Part shown: positions 47,601 to 57,153 of the stretch, piece after piece | Position numbering within the stretch: the first letter of the stretch is position 1 | How the letters are laid out: every line of letters starts with the position of its first letter | Origin: Incurvaria masculella | Taxonomy: Eukaryota; Arthropoda; Insecta; Lepidoptera; Incurvariidae | Reading direction: 5' to 3' | Length of the DNA: 64,000 nt | Assembly: GCA_946894095.1 (NCBI GenBank) | Contig: OX335660.1 | Coordinates: forward strand, 5,647,001 to 5,711,000 | Made by a program: the position numbers and the translations under genes | The notes under the pieces: model-generated | Seen by the model: only the letters and a program-made list of their open reading frames with translations | Databases searched by the model: none | What the model was told of the DNA's origin: nothing

Positions 47601-50600
47601 CATCCGATGCCGTGGTACCAACCCGGGCGGGCTGGACCCTACCACCTGGTAAGGTGGTAAACCTACAGTTTTACATCGATTCCGAACCATGGAGCAGCTC
47701 GCATTCGTGACGAAATGCACTTATCGAACTCGGAAAGAGGAAGACAGTGGGGCATGTCGGACCCAGACCTCTGGTACGCTACGCCAGTCCCGCGCCACTA
47801 GGCTACGAGCCGCTCAAATTATTACAATGCTTTTAATGTAGATGTCGCTGAAACTCAAATTAATGAGATAACGGTAATGTCGTATCCATTCAATACATAA
47901 AATTATCTAATACTGATATTCGTTTCTGCTGAACTGTTGCATACAGCATGAATTGTTGATTTTCGTATTTTTTTTTTAATTTCGTGTTTTAGGTGAGGTT
48001 AAATTTAGACTGTCAGCCTCGGTGGCCCAGTGGCGCGACACTTCGGCGATCGCTCTCCGAAGTTAAGCAACGCTGGGTCCGGTCTGGTCTTGGATGGGTG
48101 ACCATTCGACCGTTGAGAGAGGCTGGCCGTGGTTCGGATTCCACGTTAAGCTGTAGGTCCCCTTCCTTACTTACTAGGTGGTAGGGTTTATCCCGCCCGG
48201 GTTGGTACCATCGCATTGGATGAACGATGGTCGAAGCGGCAATGAAAATTGTCCGTGTTTTCCATCCAGTTCAATGTAGCCGTGCAATATAAGGAAGGTC
48301 CTGGCATGGCACCTAGTTCCCATGTGGTGTGTTGGGCTAATACCATGACAGAACTTGTGGTATTAGCCATCCATGTCCAGTAACATAAAAAAAAAAAAAA
48401 AAAAAGACTAAGTGGAAGTTGAAAAATAAAATTACACCTAAATGTTCTTTGCTGTGTTTTTTAGAACTGGTTAAAATATGATAAATGCAAGTGCCTATGG
48501 ATGATGAATAAACAAAAATGGTAAGACAGTACCGTCACAGTAGGCAGCGAAATATCAAAGAGGATGTCTCCGATGGTAGCATGCCGCCTCCGCGTTCTTT
48601 GATAAGCGCCAACAAACGATTCGCCCGCACATCTTTAGTGGAAACAGATCTCCACTGCATTAATCATTAAGCTCATTGTCGACTGCTCTTGTCCAGTAGA
48701 GCACTACTGTTCATCATATAGGTAACAGATCGACCGCTCTGTGTTGCTAATGTATGCAGCTCATTGCATTTTATTCTTATTAACCATTTAATTAATTCGT
48801 ATATTTATTCACTGACTCCAAATTAAAAATATTTAACACAAATGTGATCAAATTTTTTGTGACATGGCAAACATCACAAACGCATCACAAACGATTCGGA
48901 CCATTTGTGCGTATGGTCCGACGTGGTTTGACCTGCACTTGTGGAAACAAAAAAAAACAAATATAGCACAAATGACATTCGCTGATGCAGTTATCAAAGT
49001 TGAGTCTGATAAATTCCTCTAAGCTAAACTTGAATTTTCACCCAAGACACATTTAACGATTTGTGAAACACACGGTCGAAATACGACAGACATTGCTATA
49101 GAAATGTCAAAATGTGACAGTGACAGTTGGCTCGGGCGGCTCGTAGCCTAGTGGCGCGAGTAGCATACCAGAGGTCTGGGTTCAAATCCTCGTCCCGTTC
49201 ATGCATCACTTTATTTCTCATTCTGAGTTAGATAAGTGCATTTCGTCACGAATGCAAGCTGCTCCATTGTTCGAAATCCTTTTACAACTGTAGGTCCCAT
49301 TCCACTACTAGGTATTAGGGTTTAAGCCCGCCCATGTTGGTCGGCCATCGCATTGTTTGAAAAGATGGTCAAAGCGGCAATGGAAAATTGTCCGTGTTTT
49401 TCATCCAGTTCAATGTAGCCGTTCTCATAAAGGGAAGCTAATTCCTTCGGGAATGTGGTGTATTGGTCTAATATCATAACGGTAGTTGTGTGGTATTAGT
49501 CATCAGGTTGCATAAAAAAAAGTTGCCCACAGTGCCCACCTCCAAGCGTGAGCGCTGTGTGCGGCACTGCGTGACATAATGATGACGTCATGTCATTCAC
49601 AGTGCGCCACTTGGAGCACTGTCAGCGCGAATCGGACCAATTGTGAACGCGCTGTAGGTAGTGTAAGCTCAATCGGACCAAGGTTTTGGTTTTTGCTTAG
49701 CATTCTTTATGGTTTTCGCTCTGCTTCAACGGGTGGAAGCCTCATGTTAAATAGGCATTAACCTTCCTCGAGTATTGTGCTATCAAATACAAAAGTAATT
49801 TTGCAAACCCCTCTGGTAGTTCCAGAGATTAGCCCACTAAAAAAAGAGAAAACTCTTGAGCTTAATAATCTAATATTTCATACTAGCTGAGGTGCCCGGC
49901 TCGAATACCCTCAAAAAAATTATCAAAATCAGTCCATGTAGGTGACAAACACATGTACGGAGGTTTTATTTTCTAAACCACCCCACTATTGCGGCGAACA
50001 AATCTGCTGAGCCATTCTCGAGTTTTAGCGAGACTAACGCACGGCAGTTGATTTTTATATATAGAGATTATAACGGTTAGTTTTTTTTAAATCTCCTTTT
50101 AATCTGGTGATCTGCATATGCAGGCATTTAGCTAGAGTTTATGAGTTGTCTTTCGGTCTTGCATGGTATTAGCCCAGTGGCTAATCCATGTTTCTGTGGT
50201 CTTATATGTATGTTCAGATCTATATAAGGTCACAGAATAACTAATAGTGATAAGGTCTTGGGGAGCTATTCTTTTAATTCTGCGGAAGGTGGGGGTGGAA
50301 TTGTCCATCATTTTGCAGGCCAGTTGGTAGGGATGCTTCTGTACGCGGTTTGCATAGGATTTAAGTTTATTCGTTATTTCCTCCTTAACCGTTGGTATCT
50401 TTAGGTCGCGATGGAGTTGAGAGTTGATCATATACCACGGCGCGTTTGTGATCGTACGCAGGATTGGATTGGATTGGAACCGTTGGAGTATTTCCAGAAC
50501 TAGATATCTGATGACCGTTGGCATTGTAAAATTGTGTTTGGTTTCTAAGTTATAAGGTCCGAAAGTTCGAATTTTTCGCGCGTTTTATCCAATAACTTTG

Positions 50601-51207
50601 GAGGTGGATTACGCAATGAGAAAGTAAGAACATCTTAAAAAGATCAGACATAGCTTATTTAATCAAGATTTATAATCTATTTGGTTTTTGTTAGATTTTT
50701 GACTACAGCTACAGTTTACTTTTAGCTATAAGTTTGTTTTGTAATAAAAATTTTCGTAAATCTTACCAAATCATACACTGTGCACATTGTCTTATTTGTG
50801 GACATTTTGCATCTTCCTCATCACGGAGCCTGTCTTTTTCTTTGAAACAGAGAAGGTCCCAGAGCGCAACAGCACGGTTATCTACCGTGCCCGCGAATGA
50901 ATTAGTCCTGCCGGGTTGGGCCACCTTGAGTGCACACTTGTAGATGAGAAGTTTGGTGTCCATCCAGTGTCCGTCCGTCCATAATATTTAGATATATCTA
51001 TATAGTAGATAGTTAATTGACATTTTCCTTCAGGAGACGCCGCCGCTCAACCTTGAGGACATATCGGCGACGCTCCGCGACAAGAACATCGAGCCGAGCC
51101 AGAAGACGTTCGGCTTCCTCGGGCTCGGCATCATGGGCAGCGGCATCGTCAAGAACCTGCTCAACTCGGGCCACAAGGTCGTCGTGTGGAACCGCACCGC
51201 CGTCAAG
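38574..51207 (+). CDS. GLYR1: GLYR1 / N-PAC (nucleosome-destabilising factor) homologue, N-terminal 7 exons
   Basis: Nuclear PWWP-dehydrogenase protein that reads H3K36 methylation and helps Pol II through nucleosomes. Exons 38574-38632, 38713-38749, 39563-39645, 40273-40399, 41007-41123, 43380-43571 and 51034-51207 join in phase to give 263 residues. The PWWP domain spans about residues 15-100 ([19 protein letters not shown] across exons 1-2, then [20 protein letters not shown]). A charged, Lys/Ser-rich linker follows. Exon 7 opens the beta-hydroxyacid-dehydrogenase-like Rossmann fold with [11 protein letters not shown] and [11 protein letters not shown] recall the human protein as 553 residues, so about half is missing. 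The last exon has a good donor (AAG/GTCAGT), but no continuation is recognisable before 64000. Later exons may lie beyond, with the LRR-Ig gene inside the intron, or be lost. Confidence 0.88.
38713..38749 (+). CDS. GLYR1: GLYR1 exon 2 (PWWP motif)
   Basis: A 37-nt micro-exon: acceptor GTTGTTACAG, donor CCGG/GTGAGT. Encodes (W)[12 protein letters not shown], with SPWP in place of PWWP, as usual in this family. Confidence 0.85.
38750..39562 (+). other. GLYR1 intron 2, no recognised element
   Basis: AT-rich intron; short open frames on both strands lack coding character. Confidence 0.5.
39563..39645 (+). CDS. GLYR1: GLYR1 exon 3
   Basis: Acceptor TTAATTCCAG, donor AACTA/GTATGT, phase 2 out. 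Encodes [13 protein letters not shown] then CIYFFGTNN, a PWWP beta strand. Confidence 0.83.
40273..40399 (+). CDS. GLYR1: GLYR1 exon 4
   Basis: Acceptor CTTATTCGCAG, donor CGGAG/GTAAGT. Encodes [20 protein letters not shown] then [16 protein letters not shown], the end of the PWWP fold and its C-terminal helix. Confidence 0.85.
40700..40973 (+). mobile_element. SINE with tRNA-like head, degraded
   Basis: GGGCTTAAATCCTCACCTCGG (B-box-like) then TTTCTGAGATGGATAAG; body GTCCGTCTCCGTGTTTTCCATCC and GGTAGTTGTGTGGTATCAGCC, no clear A-tail. Confidence 0.6.
41007..41123 (+). CDS. GLYR1: GLYR1 exon 5 (acidic linker)
   Basis: Acceptor TTGTGCGTAG (or AAG three bases later), donor CCCAAG/GTACGG. Encodes [20 protein letters not shown] and KKKSTTPK. 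Confidence 0.75.
42210..42440 (+). mobile_element. SINE fragment with tRNA-like head, degraded
   Basis: GGTTGCGGGTTTAAGTCCTCG (B-box-like) then TTTCTGAGTTGGATAAATAAG and ATAAAACTGTAG. Confidence 0.5.
42475..42748 (-). repeat. AGGGTTCCGTACCC repeat, copy 5, inverted
   Basis: Starts CCAGCCAAGTCAGACTC and ends GGGTACGGAACCCTAAAAAA, the complement of the family consensus, with a GGAC run. Confidence 0.7.
42879..43357 (+). mobile_element. TTAA MITE family C, copy 2, abutting GLYR1 exon 6
   Basis: TTAA at 42879-42882 and 43354-43357 with TIRs GGCCCTGGTACTAGCCAA and TTGGCTAGTCCTAGCGCC. It is very similar to 1968-2461. It ends 22 bases before exon 6, so the branch-point region of that acceptor is MITE-derived. 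Confidence 0.8.
43380..43571 (+). CDS. GLYR1: GLYR1 exon 6 (basic linker)
   Basis: Acceptor CGTCTCGTTGCAG, donor CGACCG/GTGAGG, phase 0 to 0, 64 codons. Encodes [29 protein letters not shown] and [16 protein letters not shown]: basic, Ser-rich, nuclear-localisation-like. GC-rich, unlike the flanking MITE and SINE. Confidence 0.82.
43608..43989 (-). mobile_element. Full-length SINE with 5S-like head, antisense
   Basis: Starts at the T-run plus GTGACTGGCCATGG and ends at GCCACTGGGCTATTGAGGCTGAC. The 5S boxes appear as their complements (GGTCACCCATCCAAGA, GTTGCTTAACTTCGG). It begins 36 bases after exon 6 of GLYR1. Confidence 0.82.
44839..45398 (-). mobile_element. TTAA MITE family A, degraded copy
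   Basis: Ends GGAAGGCCCACC then TTAA at 45395-45398. The other end has GGTGGCCTTTCCCGGCG without an intact TTAA. Confidence 0.7.
45504..45850 (+). mobile_element. SINE, tRNA/5S-like head variant 2
   Basis: CTTCGGTAGCTCAGTGTGCGAC head, GGTCTGGATGGATAACC 5S-like box, shared body and A-tail. Confidence 0.68.
46408..46530. mobile_element. Small inverted-repeat element, copy 2
   Basis: GTCGTATTCAGAGAGCACC to CCCACTCTGAATACAGGTG with GGACTAACC/TTTAGTCC arms; reverse of the element at 33225. Confidence 0.6.
46923..46982 (+). repeat. Three perfect 20 bp repeats
   Basis: CAAGTCTATTCAGCTGAAAT repeated three times in tandem, directly before the R1-like LINE tail. Confidence 0.9.
46983..47345 (+). mobile_element. 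R1/LOA-like LINE 3' end
   Basis: Open frame [40 protein letters not shown] and KISCIS, then a stop. The CxxC...H...C arrangement is the zinc-knuckle-like C-terminus seen after RNase H in R1/LOA-type ORF2. A short AT-rich 3' UTR ends ACGAATAAAGAATTG. Confidence 0.75.
47450..47815 (-). mobile_element. SINE with tRNA-like head, antisense
   Basis: T-run at the left; GACCCAGACCTCTGGTACGC and GCGCCACTAGGCTACGAGCC at the right are the complement of the tRNA-like head. Confidence 0.7.
48012..48405 (+). mobile_element. Full-length SINE with 5S-like head
   Basis: CTCGGTGGCCCAGTGGCGCG, CGAAGTTAAGCAACGCTGGG, TTGGATGGGTGACC, then body and an A-run of about 19. It is highly similar to 28655-29040, so probably recent. 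Confidence 0.87.
49138..49520 (+). mobile_element. Full-length SINE with tRNA-like head
   Basis: CTCGTAGCCTAGTGGCGCGAG resembles a tRNA A box and GGTTCAAATCC a B box. From CTGTAGG onward the body is the same as in the 5S-headed SINEs (GGTCAAAGCGGCAATGG...TCCAGTTCAATGTAGCC) and it ends TTGCATAAAAAAAA. Confidence 0.8.
49883..50067 (-). mobile_element. Helitron-like end, antisense
   Basis: ACTAGCTGAGGTGCCCGGCTCG is the complement of the CTAG/hairpin terminus at 33939; the rest is truncated. Confidence 0.5.
50078..50994 (-). mobile_element. Jockey-like LINE 3' part, interrupted by MITE A
   Basis: Minus frame gives [13 protein letters not shown] (50925-50963). After the MITE (about 50497-50929) come [20 protein letters not shown] and [20 protein letters not shown]. 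It is the same family as 21444-22062. The reading frame between them has lost about 20 residues relative to 24506-25456. Confidence 0.7.
50497..50929 (+). mobile_element. MITE family A, 5'-truncated, inside LINE
   Basis: ACTAGATATCTGATGACCGT to CCGGGTTGGGCCACC; left TIR absent, right target now TTGA. Confidence 0.65.
51034..51207 (+). CDS. GLYR1: GLYR1 exon 7 (start of dehydrogenase domain)
   Basis: Acceptor TTTTCCTTCAG, donor GTCAAG/GTCAGT, 58 codons. Carries [12 protein letters not shown], the GxGxxG dinucleotide-binding loop, and [13 protein letters not shown]. It is the last GLYR1 exon recognisable in the window, 7.5 kb after exon 6. Confidence 0.87.
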
Positions 51208-51528
51208 GTCAGTCGCCTCACCGTTCCCAGAAACTGATTAGGTGCAGGATCGCTCCAGAACGCCTGCGAAATGAGCACATGCGCGTATGCGAAGATCTCA
51301 GAACATGTCGGTTGGACCCATAGAGAAAATGGAAGGAGATGTACCATCTAGCGCGCCTACTATGAGACCCGCTGTCTCAAATTATAAAAAAATACTTAAT
51401 TTTCCTTACGTTCCGAAATGCGTACATTGCAAATATCGTAGAGAAAGCGAATACAGTGAATACTGGTGTTCCGAATTGATATCTCTGCTCATAGCAACAA
51501 TCGCACGATATCTTGATATTTTGACACC

Positions 51529-51809
51529 CTCAATAGCCCAGTGGCGCGACACTTCGGCGATCGCTCCCCGAAGTTAAGCAACGCTGGGTCCGGTCTGGTT
51601 TTGGATGGGTGACCATTCGACCGTTGAGAGGCTGGCCGTGGTTCGGATTCCACGTTAAACTGTAGGTCCCCTTCCTTACTTACTAGGTGGTAAGGTTAAT
51701 CCCGCCCGGGTTGGTACCATCGCATTGAATGAACGATGGTCGAAGCGGCAATGAAAATTGTCCGTGTTTTCCATCCAGTTCAATGTAGCCGTGCAATATA
51801 AGGAAGGTC
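51529..51809 (+). mobile_element. SINE with 5S-like head, 3' end replaced by an inverted SINE
   Basis: Head and body are intact up to AATATAAGGAAGGTC, where an antisense SINE follows directly. Confidence 0.8.
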
Positions 51810-52020
51810 GATTTTTTTTTATGTGACTGGACATGGATGGCTAATACCACACCATCTGTCATGGTATTAGCCCAACACACCACATGGGGACTAGGTGCCA
51901 TGCCAGGACCTTCCTTATATTGCACGGCTACATTGAACTGGATGGAAAACACGGACAATTTTCATTGCCGCTTCGACCATCGTTCATCCAATGCGATGGT
52001 ACCAACCCGGGCGGAATAAA
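51810..52020 (-). mobile_element. SINE body and tail, antisense, head missing
   Basis: T-run, ATGTGACTGGACATGG...GGTACCAACCCGGGCGG. Together with 51529-51809 it makes an inverted pair with about 100 bp complementary arms. Confidence 0.8.
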
Positions 52021-52814
52021 CCCTACTACTACCTACCTACCTACACTACCCTACTAACTACCTCGAAAATGCCTTGTCTAACTAGACTAACAAATGGCTA
52101 AAGGCCTTCGTTATTTCAGAATACAAGTGCATACGATCAGAGAACTATAGATAAACACGCTTAATGACAGCTGATGATAGCCATTTGACGGCGTACACGG
52201 CGCACATGCCCTCAACCGTGCGCGCTTTTCACGATCTGTGTGCGGTCTAGAGTCATGTCCCTTATGTCAATATGACGTTCACGGGAGTGAAAATAAGCAA
52301 TTCGAAACGTTTGTGTACGCGTACATTGTGAATTCTCCGCAATATACTCATTTCGGAATGCAGTGTTTAATGTACATGCCACGTATTGAAGGGTTTGCGT
52401 GTGTGGTAATTGACTTTACGAATACCTTTTTAGAGCACATTCGCGCGCTGTCTCGACTGTGGCATACGACGCACCGCCGGATTCCTATGTAACTACATAG
52501 TCACTAACCATACGGCGGGGACGCCAAATCGACCGCATGCCACTTCTTCCTTTTAATTCAAATCAAATATCATTTATTCTTCATATACACAGTAAGATTT
52601 ATAACATAAAAGTAGCACAATGAGTTAGCAAGTAGTAATGAAGACAAGGAAAGAAATAACCAGTTTAGCGGTTGGACCCCTGCGTGCCTGTTTACTCGAG
52701 GTAATTGAAAATTCTCGCTACTTCAACTGCCAGTCTCATCGCATCTGTCTAATTTTACAAATTGACATCTCCGTAATCCACATATCTGGACTATTCCATA
52801 GCCAACTATATATG

Positions 52815-53050
52815 TATGTAGCAGTGTCTGTGAAGCAAGGATACATTAATGAACGTAACAAAAGACACCAAAGTAACATTAGACACATCATTAAAGAAAG
52901 CGAACAGTGAAAAGAACTACTTTATGAATACACTGCAAGGCTGGACCCGAATCTGCAAAACATACATTTTGCGGGTATTGCGTCTACATATCACATTCGT
53001 AGGAAGAAGCGACTTACTTGCTTAGTGCAAAAAAGTATATTTACTAAAAT
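52815..53050 (+). repeat. Interspersed repeat D, copy 2
   Basis: GTGAAGCAAGGATACATTAATG, CTGCAAGGCTGGACCCGAATC and TTAGTGCAAAAAAGTATATTTAC match 37690-37855 and 63560-63635. Confidence 0.5.
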
Positions 53051-53282
53051 ATATCATGTTTGCCAAAACTTTGCAAAATCATGTTGATTCGTAAGGCTAT
53101 AGTAATTCGTATGGGAGGTTGAAAGCGGGACTGGGTATTCTCTGTATCCTAGTCTCCGCAGGCTAGCTGAAGAGGCTTGAACTGACCCGAAATGTCGCTG
53201 TAAGGGGGCCACCCCTAGGCCTTGACCCCTTCTCTGCAGCCATTGGACCCAGACATATTCAGTGAAGCCATTGAAAGCCGAG

Positions 53283-53812
53283 TTAAGGTGGGCCATCCCG
53301 CTCAACTCCCCATACAAACGTGGAAAAAAGATCATGCCCATATTTCTTGTCAGAGATCCCAAATTTTGCTCAAAATAGCTTTATTTGACCGAACTAGATG
53401 TCTGATGACCATTAGCATTGTAAAATAGTGTTTGAATTCTAAGTTATAAGGTCCAAAAGTTCGCATTTTTCGCGCGTTTTATGCGCTAACTTTGGAGGGT
53501 GATTACTCAACGATAAAGTAAGAACATCTTAAAAAGATTAGCCATCAGACATAGCTTGTTTCAACAAAATTCATAATCAATTTGGTTTTTGTTAGATTTT
53601 TGACTACATCGGTCGTGGTTTACTTTTAGCTATAAGTCGTTTTGTAATTAAAATTTTCGTAAATCTATACGCATTGTCTGCTTTGTGAACATGTTGCATT
53701 CTCTTCAACGCGGAGCCTGTCTTTTTTTTTAAACAGAGAAGGTCTCAGAGCACAATAGCACGGTTTTGTACCGTGCCAGCAAATGAGTTAGTCCCGCCGG
53801 GATGGGCCACCC
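53283..53812 (+). mobile_element. MITE family A, near-complete
   Basis: TTAA at 53283-53286, TIR GGTGGGCCATCCCGC; right end GGGATGGGCCACC followed by CTAA instead of TTAA. Confidence 0.75.
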
Positions 53813-54721
53813 TAATCACCTTTGTCAAGATTATTTACAGAAGAACTTTTTTAGACATATCAGACTTTTTTCAGGAGATTATTTTAATTGAAAGACAAGA
53901 TTGGTGTGGAACATTGTTTCAGTCGACAATTTAACTGTTTGAATGTAAAACTTACATAACCTTAAAATTGGATAGACTCGTGGTAAACCTGGCTCCATCT
54001 CGTGGATGATCCGCCTGAGTGTAAGGTTGTTTACGAAACGAATTGTAGTCACTACGTGTTCCTGGGGCAACCAAAGATTCAAGTGGTGTTTCGAACTGCT
54101 ATTGTGCTGTTCCGGGGTACCTGGTTACCCGGGATACCCTCTGATTTGACGTCTGAAAATCACAGAGGTCCGAAATGTCGGCGACATCTGTGAATTTGTA
54201 TTGCGGCATTCGCCCAGATACTAAAGTCGTCGGGTATCGTAGATTTGCGTAGCCTGTGTAGAAAGGGCCTTAGGCCGCATTGCACAACAGCCGGTTAAAA
54301 GTTAACCAGCGTTTGAACATATTATTTTTAGTGAAGCGTGTGATAACTAACCATCCTTCAATACTTTCAATTTGATGTAACATGTACGCACATGTACAAT
54401 TTAGAACTATCTTGCTGCAATAAGGCCTCTGTTGCTTCTGCCAGTTATGGCTAGGCGATTTGAGGGGACTTTTGTGGCACGGTTTCGCCCATCAACCGCT
54501 CTGCTAGTTAGGATGCAGAAAGGTTATGTCTTTACTGGAGTATTAGATAACTCGCTTCTCTATGTATCTTTGATGTAAAGAAAGCGTGCAAACTCATACA
54601 CTATTCGTTGCGTTATAGCACGGAGTAATATGCACAAGCGGCTGACTACTGACAGAGTAGATTGATTGATTATTAACCCTGAAGTCAGAGGCCTCCCCTA
54701 GGTGCCTATTTTATTTACGTT

Positions 54722-54961
54722 TCATTTTATGTAACTGGACATTGGCTGATATTGCACCAACCATAATGATTTACACCAACACACCACCTGACAATTAGTT
54801 GAACTGCAGTTAAAATTTTCTGTGTTTCCATCCAGTTCAATGTAACCATGCAATACAGGGGAGGTCCTGGTATGGCACCTGCTTTCCATGTGGTGTGTTA
54901 GGCTAATATCATGAGTGAAAGAGTAGTGATAGCTATGCATGTCCAGTTCCATAAAAAAAAA
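54722..54961. mobile_element. Two SINE fragments in inverted orientation
   Basis: 54722-54805 reads antisense (TTATGTAACTGGACATTGG...CACACCACC). 54806-54961 reads sense (CATCCAGTTCAATGTAACC...CCAGTTCCATAAAAAAAAA). It is a second head-to-head SINE pair. Confidence 0.6.
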
Positions 54962-55218
54962 ACACTGGCCTAACTATGTCGAGATACTCCTGGGAGAGAA
55001 AAAAATAAGAAATACTTTATTGTGCAATAACTTCAATCAACTCACAAATAAATTAACAGCAGTATACGTTGAGAAATGCGACCTGGAGGGAACAGCCGGA
55101 CAGGCGGAAAACCAGACACCGGACAGACATGAAAGCATTTTTGCCCAAGCTGAAACGGAGACGTTTACTTAAATGCATAATATGAATTTAAGGAAAGTAT
55201 TTGAAGATTGGTAAACTG

Positions 55219-55587
55219 TGATTTTTTTATGTAATGGATGGCTAATACCAAACTGACCGTCAGATATTAGCCTAACACACCACATGGGAACTATGTGCCA
55301 TGCTAGGACTTTCCTTGTATTGCTCGGCTACTTGAACTGGACATGGACAATTTTCATTGCCGCTTCGACCATCGTTCATTGAATGCGCTGGTACCAACAC
55401 GGGCGGGATTAACCCTATCACCTTAAAGTAAGGAAGTACCTGTAGGAATACACCTACAGTTTTACGTGGAATCCGAACCAGCCTCAACGGTTGAAAATGG
55501 TCACCCATCCAGAACCTAACCACGCTTAGAGGTGCTTCCCCAGCTTATCGAATCGCAAGGCGTCGCACTGAGCTACCGAGGCTGTCA
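55219..55587 (-). mobile_element. SINE, variant 2 head, antisense
   Basis: T-run and ATGTAATGGATGGCTAATACC at left; CATCCAGAACCTAACC and GAGCTACCGAGGCTGTC at right. Confidence 0.7.
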
Positions 55588-55589
55588 AT

Positions 55590-55800
55590 GTAACGGAAGG
55601 TAATGCCACACCAACTGAATTGATGTGGGCACCACATGCAAACTAGGTCGCCACGGCTACATTGAACTGGGTGGAATATACGGACAACTTTCATTGCCAT
55701 TTCGACCATTGTTCATGGCGGGATTAACTCTACTGCCGAGTAAGGAAGGGGACATACAGTTTTACGTGTAATCCCTTGTTCGGCTCGTATTACACAATGC
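55590..55800 (-). mobile_element. SINE fragment, antisense, degraded
   Basis: GGCTACATTGAACTGGGTGG, CGACCATTGTTCATGGCGGG and CAGTTTTACGTG are complements of the SINE body; further scraps occur near 55960-56020. Confidence 0.5.
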
Positions 55801-56887
55801 AGTGGGCCCAATTATATTTTTTTTACATTCCGGAATGCATCCCCTGCCGAGGAATTTCCTCGCAAAGTAAAAACTGGGGTCCTTCAAAAGTAATGTGAAG
55901 AAGATTCTGGCCAGCCGGCACGGTTTTCGCAGCCCCAGAATAAGTTCGAAAGCCCATGGGCGTCGCCTGGCACCTTTACATTGAACTGGATGATAATTTT
56001 ACATTGCCGCTTTGACCATGCCGGGCGAACTTAGGCCGTTGACACCTCTATGTGCAACTGGGCCTACAGAACATTTAAAATGCTACGAGTATGATTTAGT
56101 TTTTTTTTTCAATTTTAATAGCTAGTACGTATTAGCTAACCAATTCATACATTATGAATTCAATGTTACATACTACATAGTCAACACACCATGTGCTCTG
56201 AAATACTGTAAGATGCATGTAAATAAATAAATGACCTAAATTAATTTTAAAAATATTTATTTAATGCTTGATTTTACGCATAGTTTATTATATATTCAGA
56301 AAAACTTCAACAATATTTTATATTTTCCTATCATGAAAATAGTACATATTTACTGATGAATTTTGAAAGTTTGGCCTAGGTGCATCCTGGCGTTAAATCT
56401 AGAGTCCATCGAAGAATATTACCGTTAGTAGTTCGTTGAATTTAATTCTGCAGTTATAGCAAATTCATATTATCTATTCTGTGTGTTAATCTGAAAGTGA
56501 AAATTTGTATAATTTCTTAGAGACAGCCGTATGCACCATTTAAAATTGTCCCTTTAACAATCAAATTCACACATTCGCAAGTTTGCACACTAACCCCGAC
56601 CTTTTACAAAAATATTTGCTACGGTTAACACCTACGACTCCAGCAAACTTGCCTTACCGACCATGTATTGATAAAATGAAACGTAAAAAATGCACTAAGA
56701 GATTACTCTAAAAAAATACATCAAAATGGAAACAAATGGCCCGGCCCATAGCTGCCATCTTCGACACAATTTTATTATATCTTAACCTAACCACTAGAAA
56801 TAGTAAGAAAAAAAAAGTCGCTACGATTACATTTTAATTCGAAATCCTAGTTTTATCTATCACAGCTTACAAACAAGAAAGCGTTCT

Positions 56888-56893
56888 TTTATT
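56888..56893 (-). terminator. Candidate poly(A) signal of the LRR-Ig gene
   Basis: AATAAA on the minus strand, about 150 bases beyond the second (TGA) stop at 57040-57042 and 260 beyond the TAG. Confidence 0.45.
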
Positions 56894-57042
56894 TCCAAAC
56901 TATACCTAGCGACGCCGCTCCACGGATCGTTGCGTGCACAACCCACGGATATTAATAACGTCTTATTGCCTACGTTGCTACATCACACCCGGCGAACCTC
57001 GGTCCGCCGCTTCACGGGCAAGATATGTTCCGAGCCGCCTCA

Positions 57043-57153
57043 CACGTACGCCGGCGAGCTGCCGCCGCAGTCGCAGGGCGGCCCGCCGCGGTGGCGCGAC
57101 AGCGCCCGCCCCGACACGTCGTACACCTTGAAGACGCGCGTCAGGAGCCTGTA
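57043..57153 (-). other. 37-codon open extension after the TAG of the LRR-Ig gene
   Basis: In the same frame as exon 4, the 37 codons after TAG read YRLLTRVFKVYDVSGRALSR, then a Gly/Pro/Cys-rich stretch ending SSPAYV and TGA at 57040-57042. Third positions are almost all G or C, as in the preceding coding sequence. GC drops after the TGA. It could be a read-through C-terminus or part of the normal protein if the TAG is an allele or error. Confidence 0.5.

Noticed and set aside
49138..49215. A functional tRNA gene
   Set aside because: A- and B-box-like sequences are present, but there is no cloverleaf with an anticodon stem, and it continues into a SINE body.
53239..53330. Possible exon after CCCCTTCTCTGCAG reading PLDPDIFSEAIESR
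   Set aside because: The acceptor looks good, but the frame runs into MITE A at 53283 and no matching partner exon or GLYR1 similarity was found.
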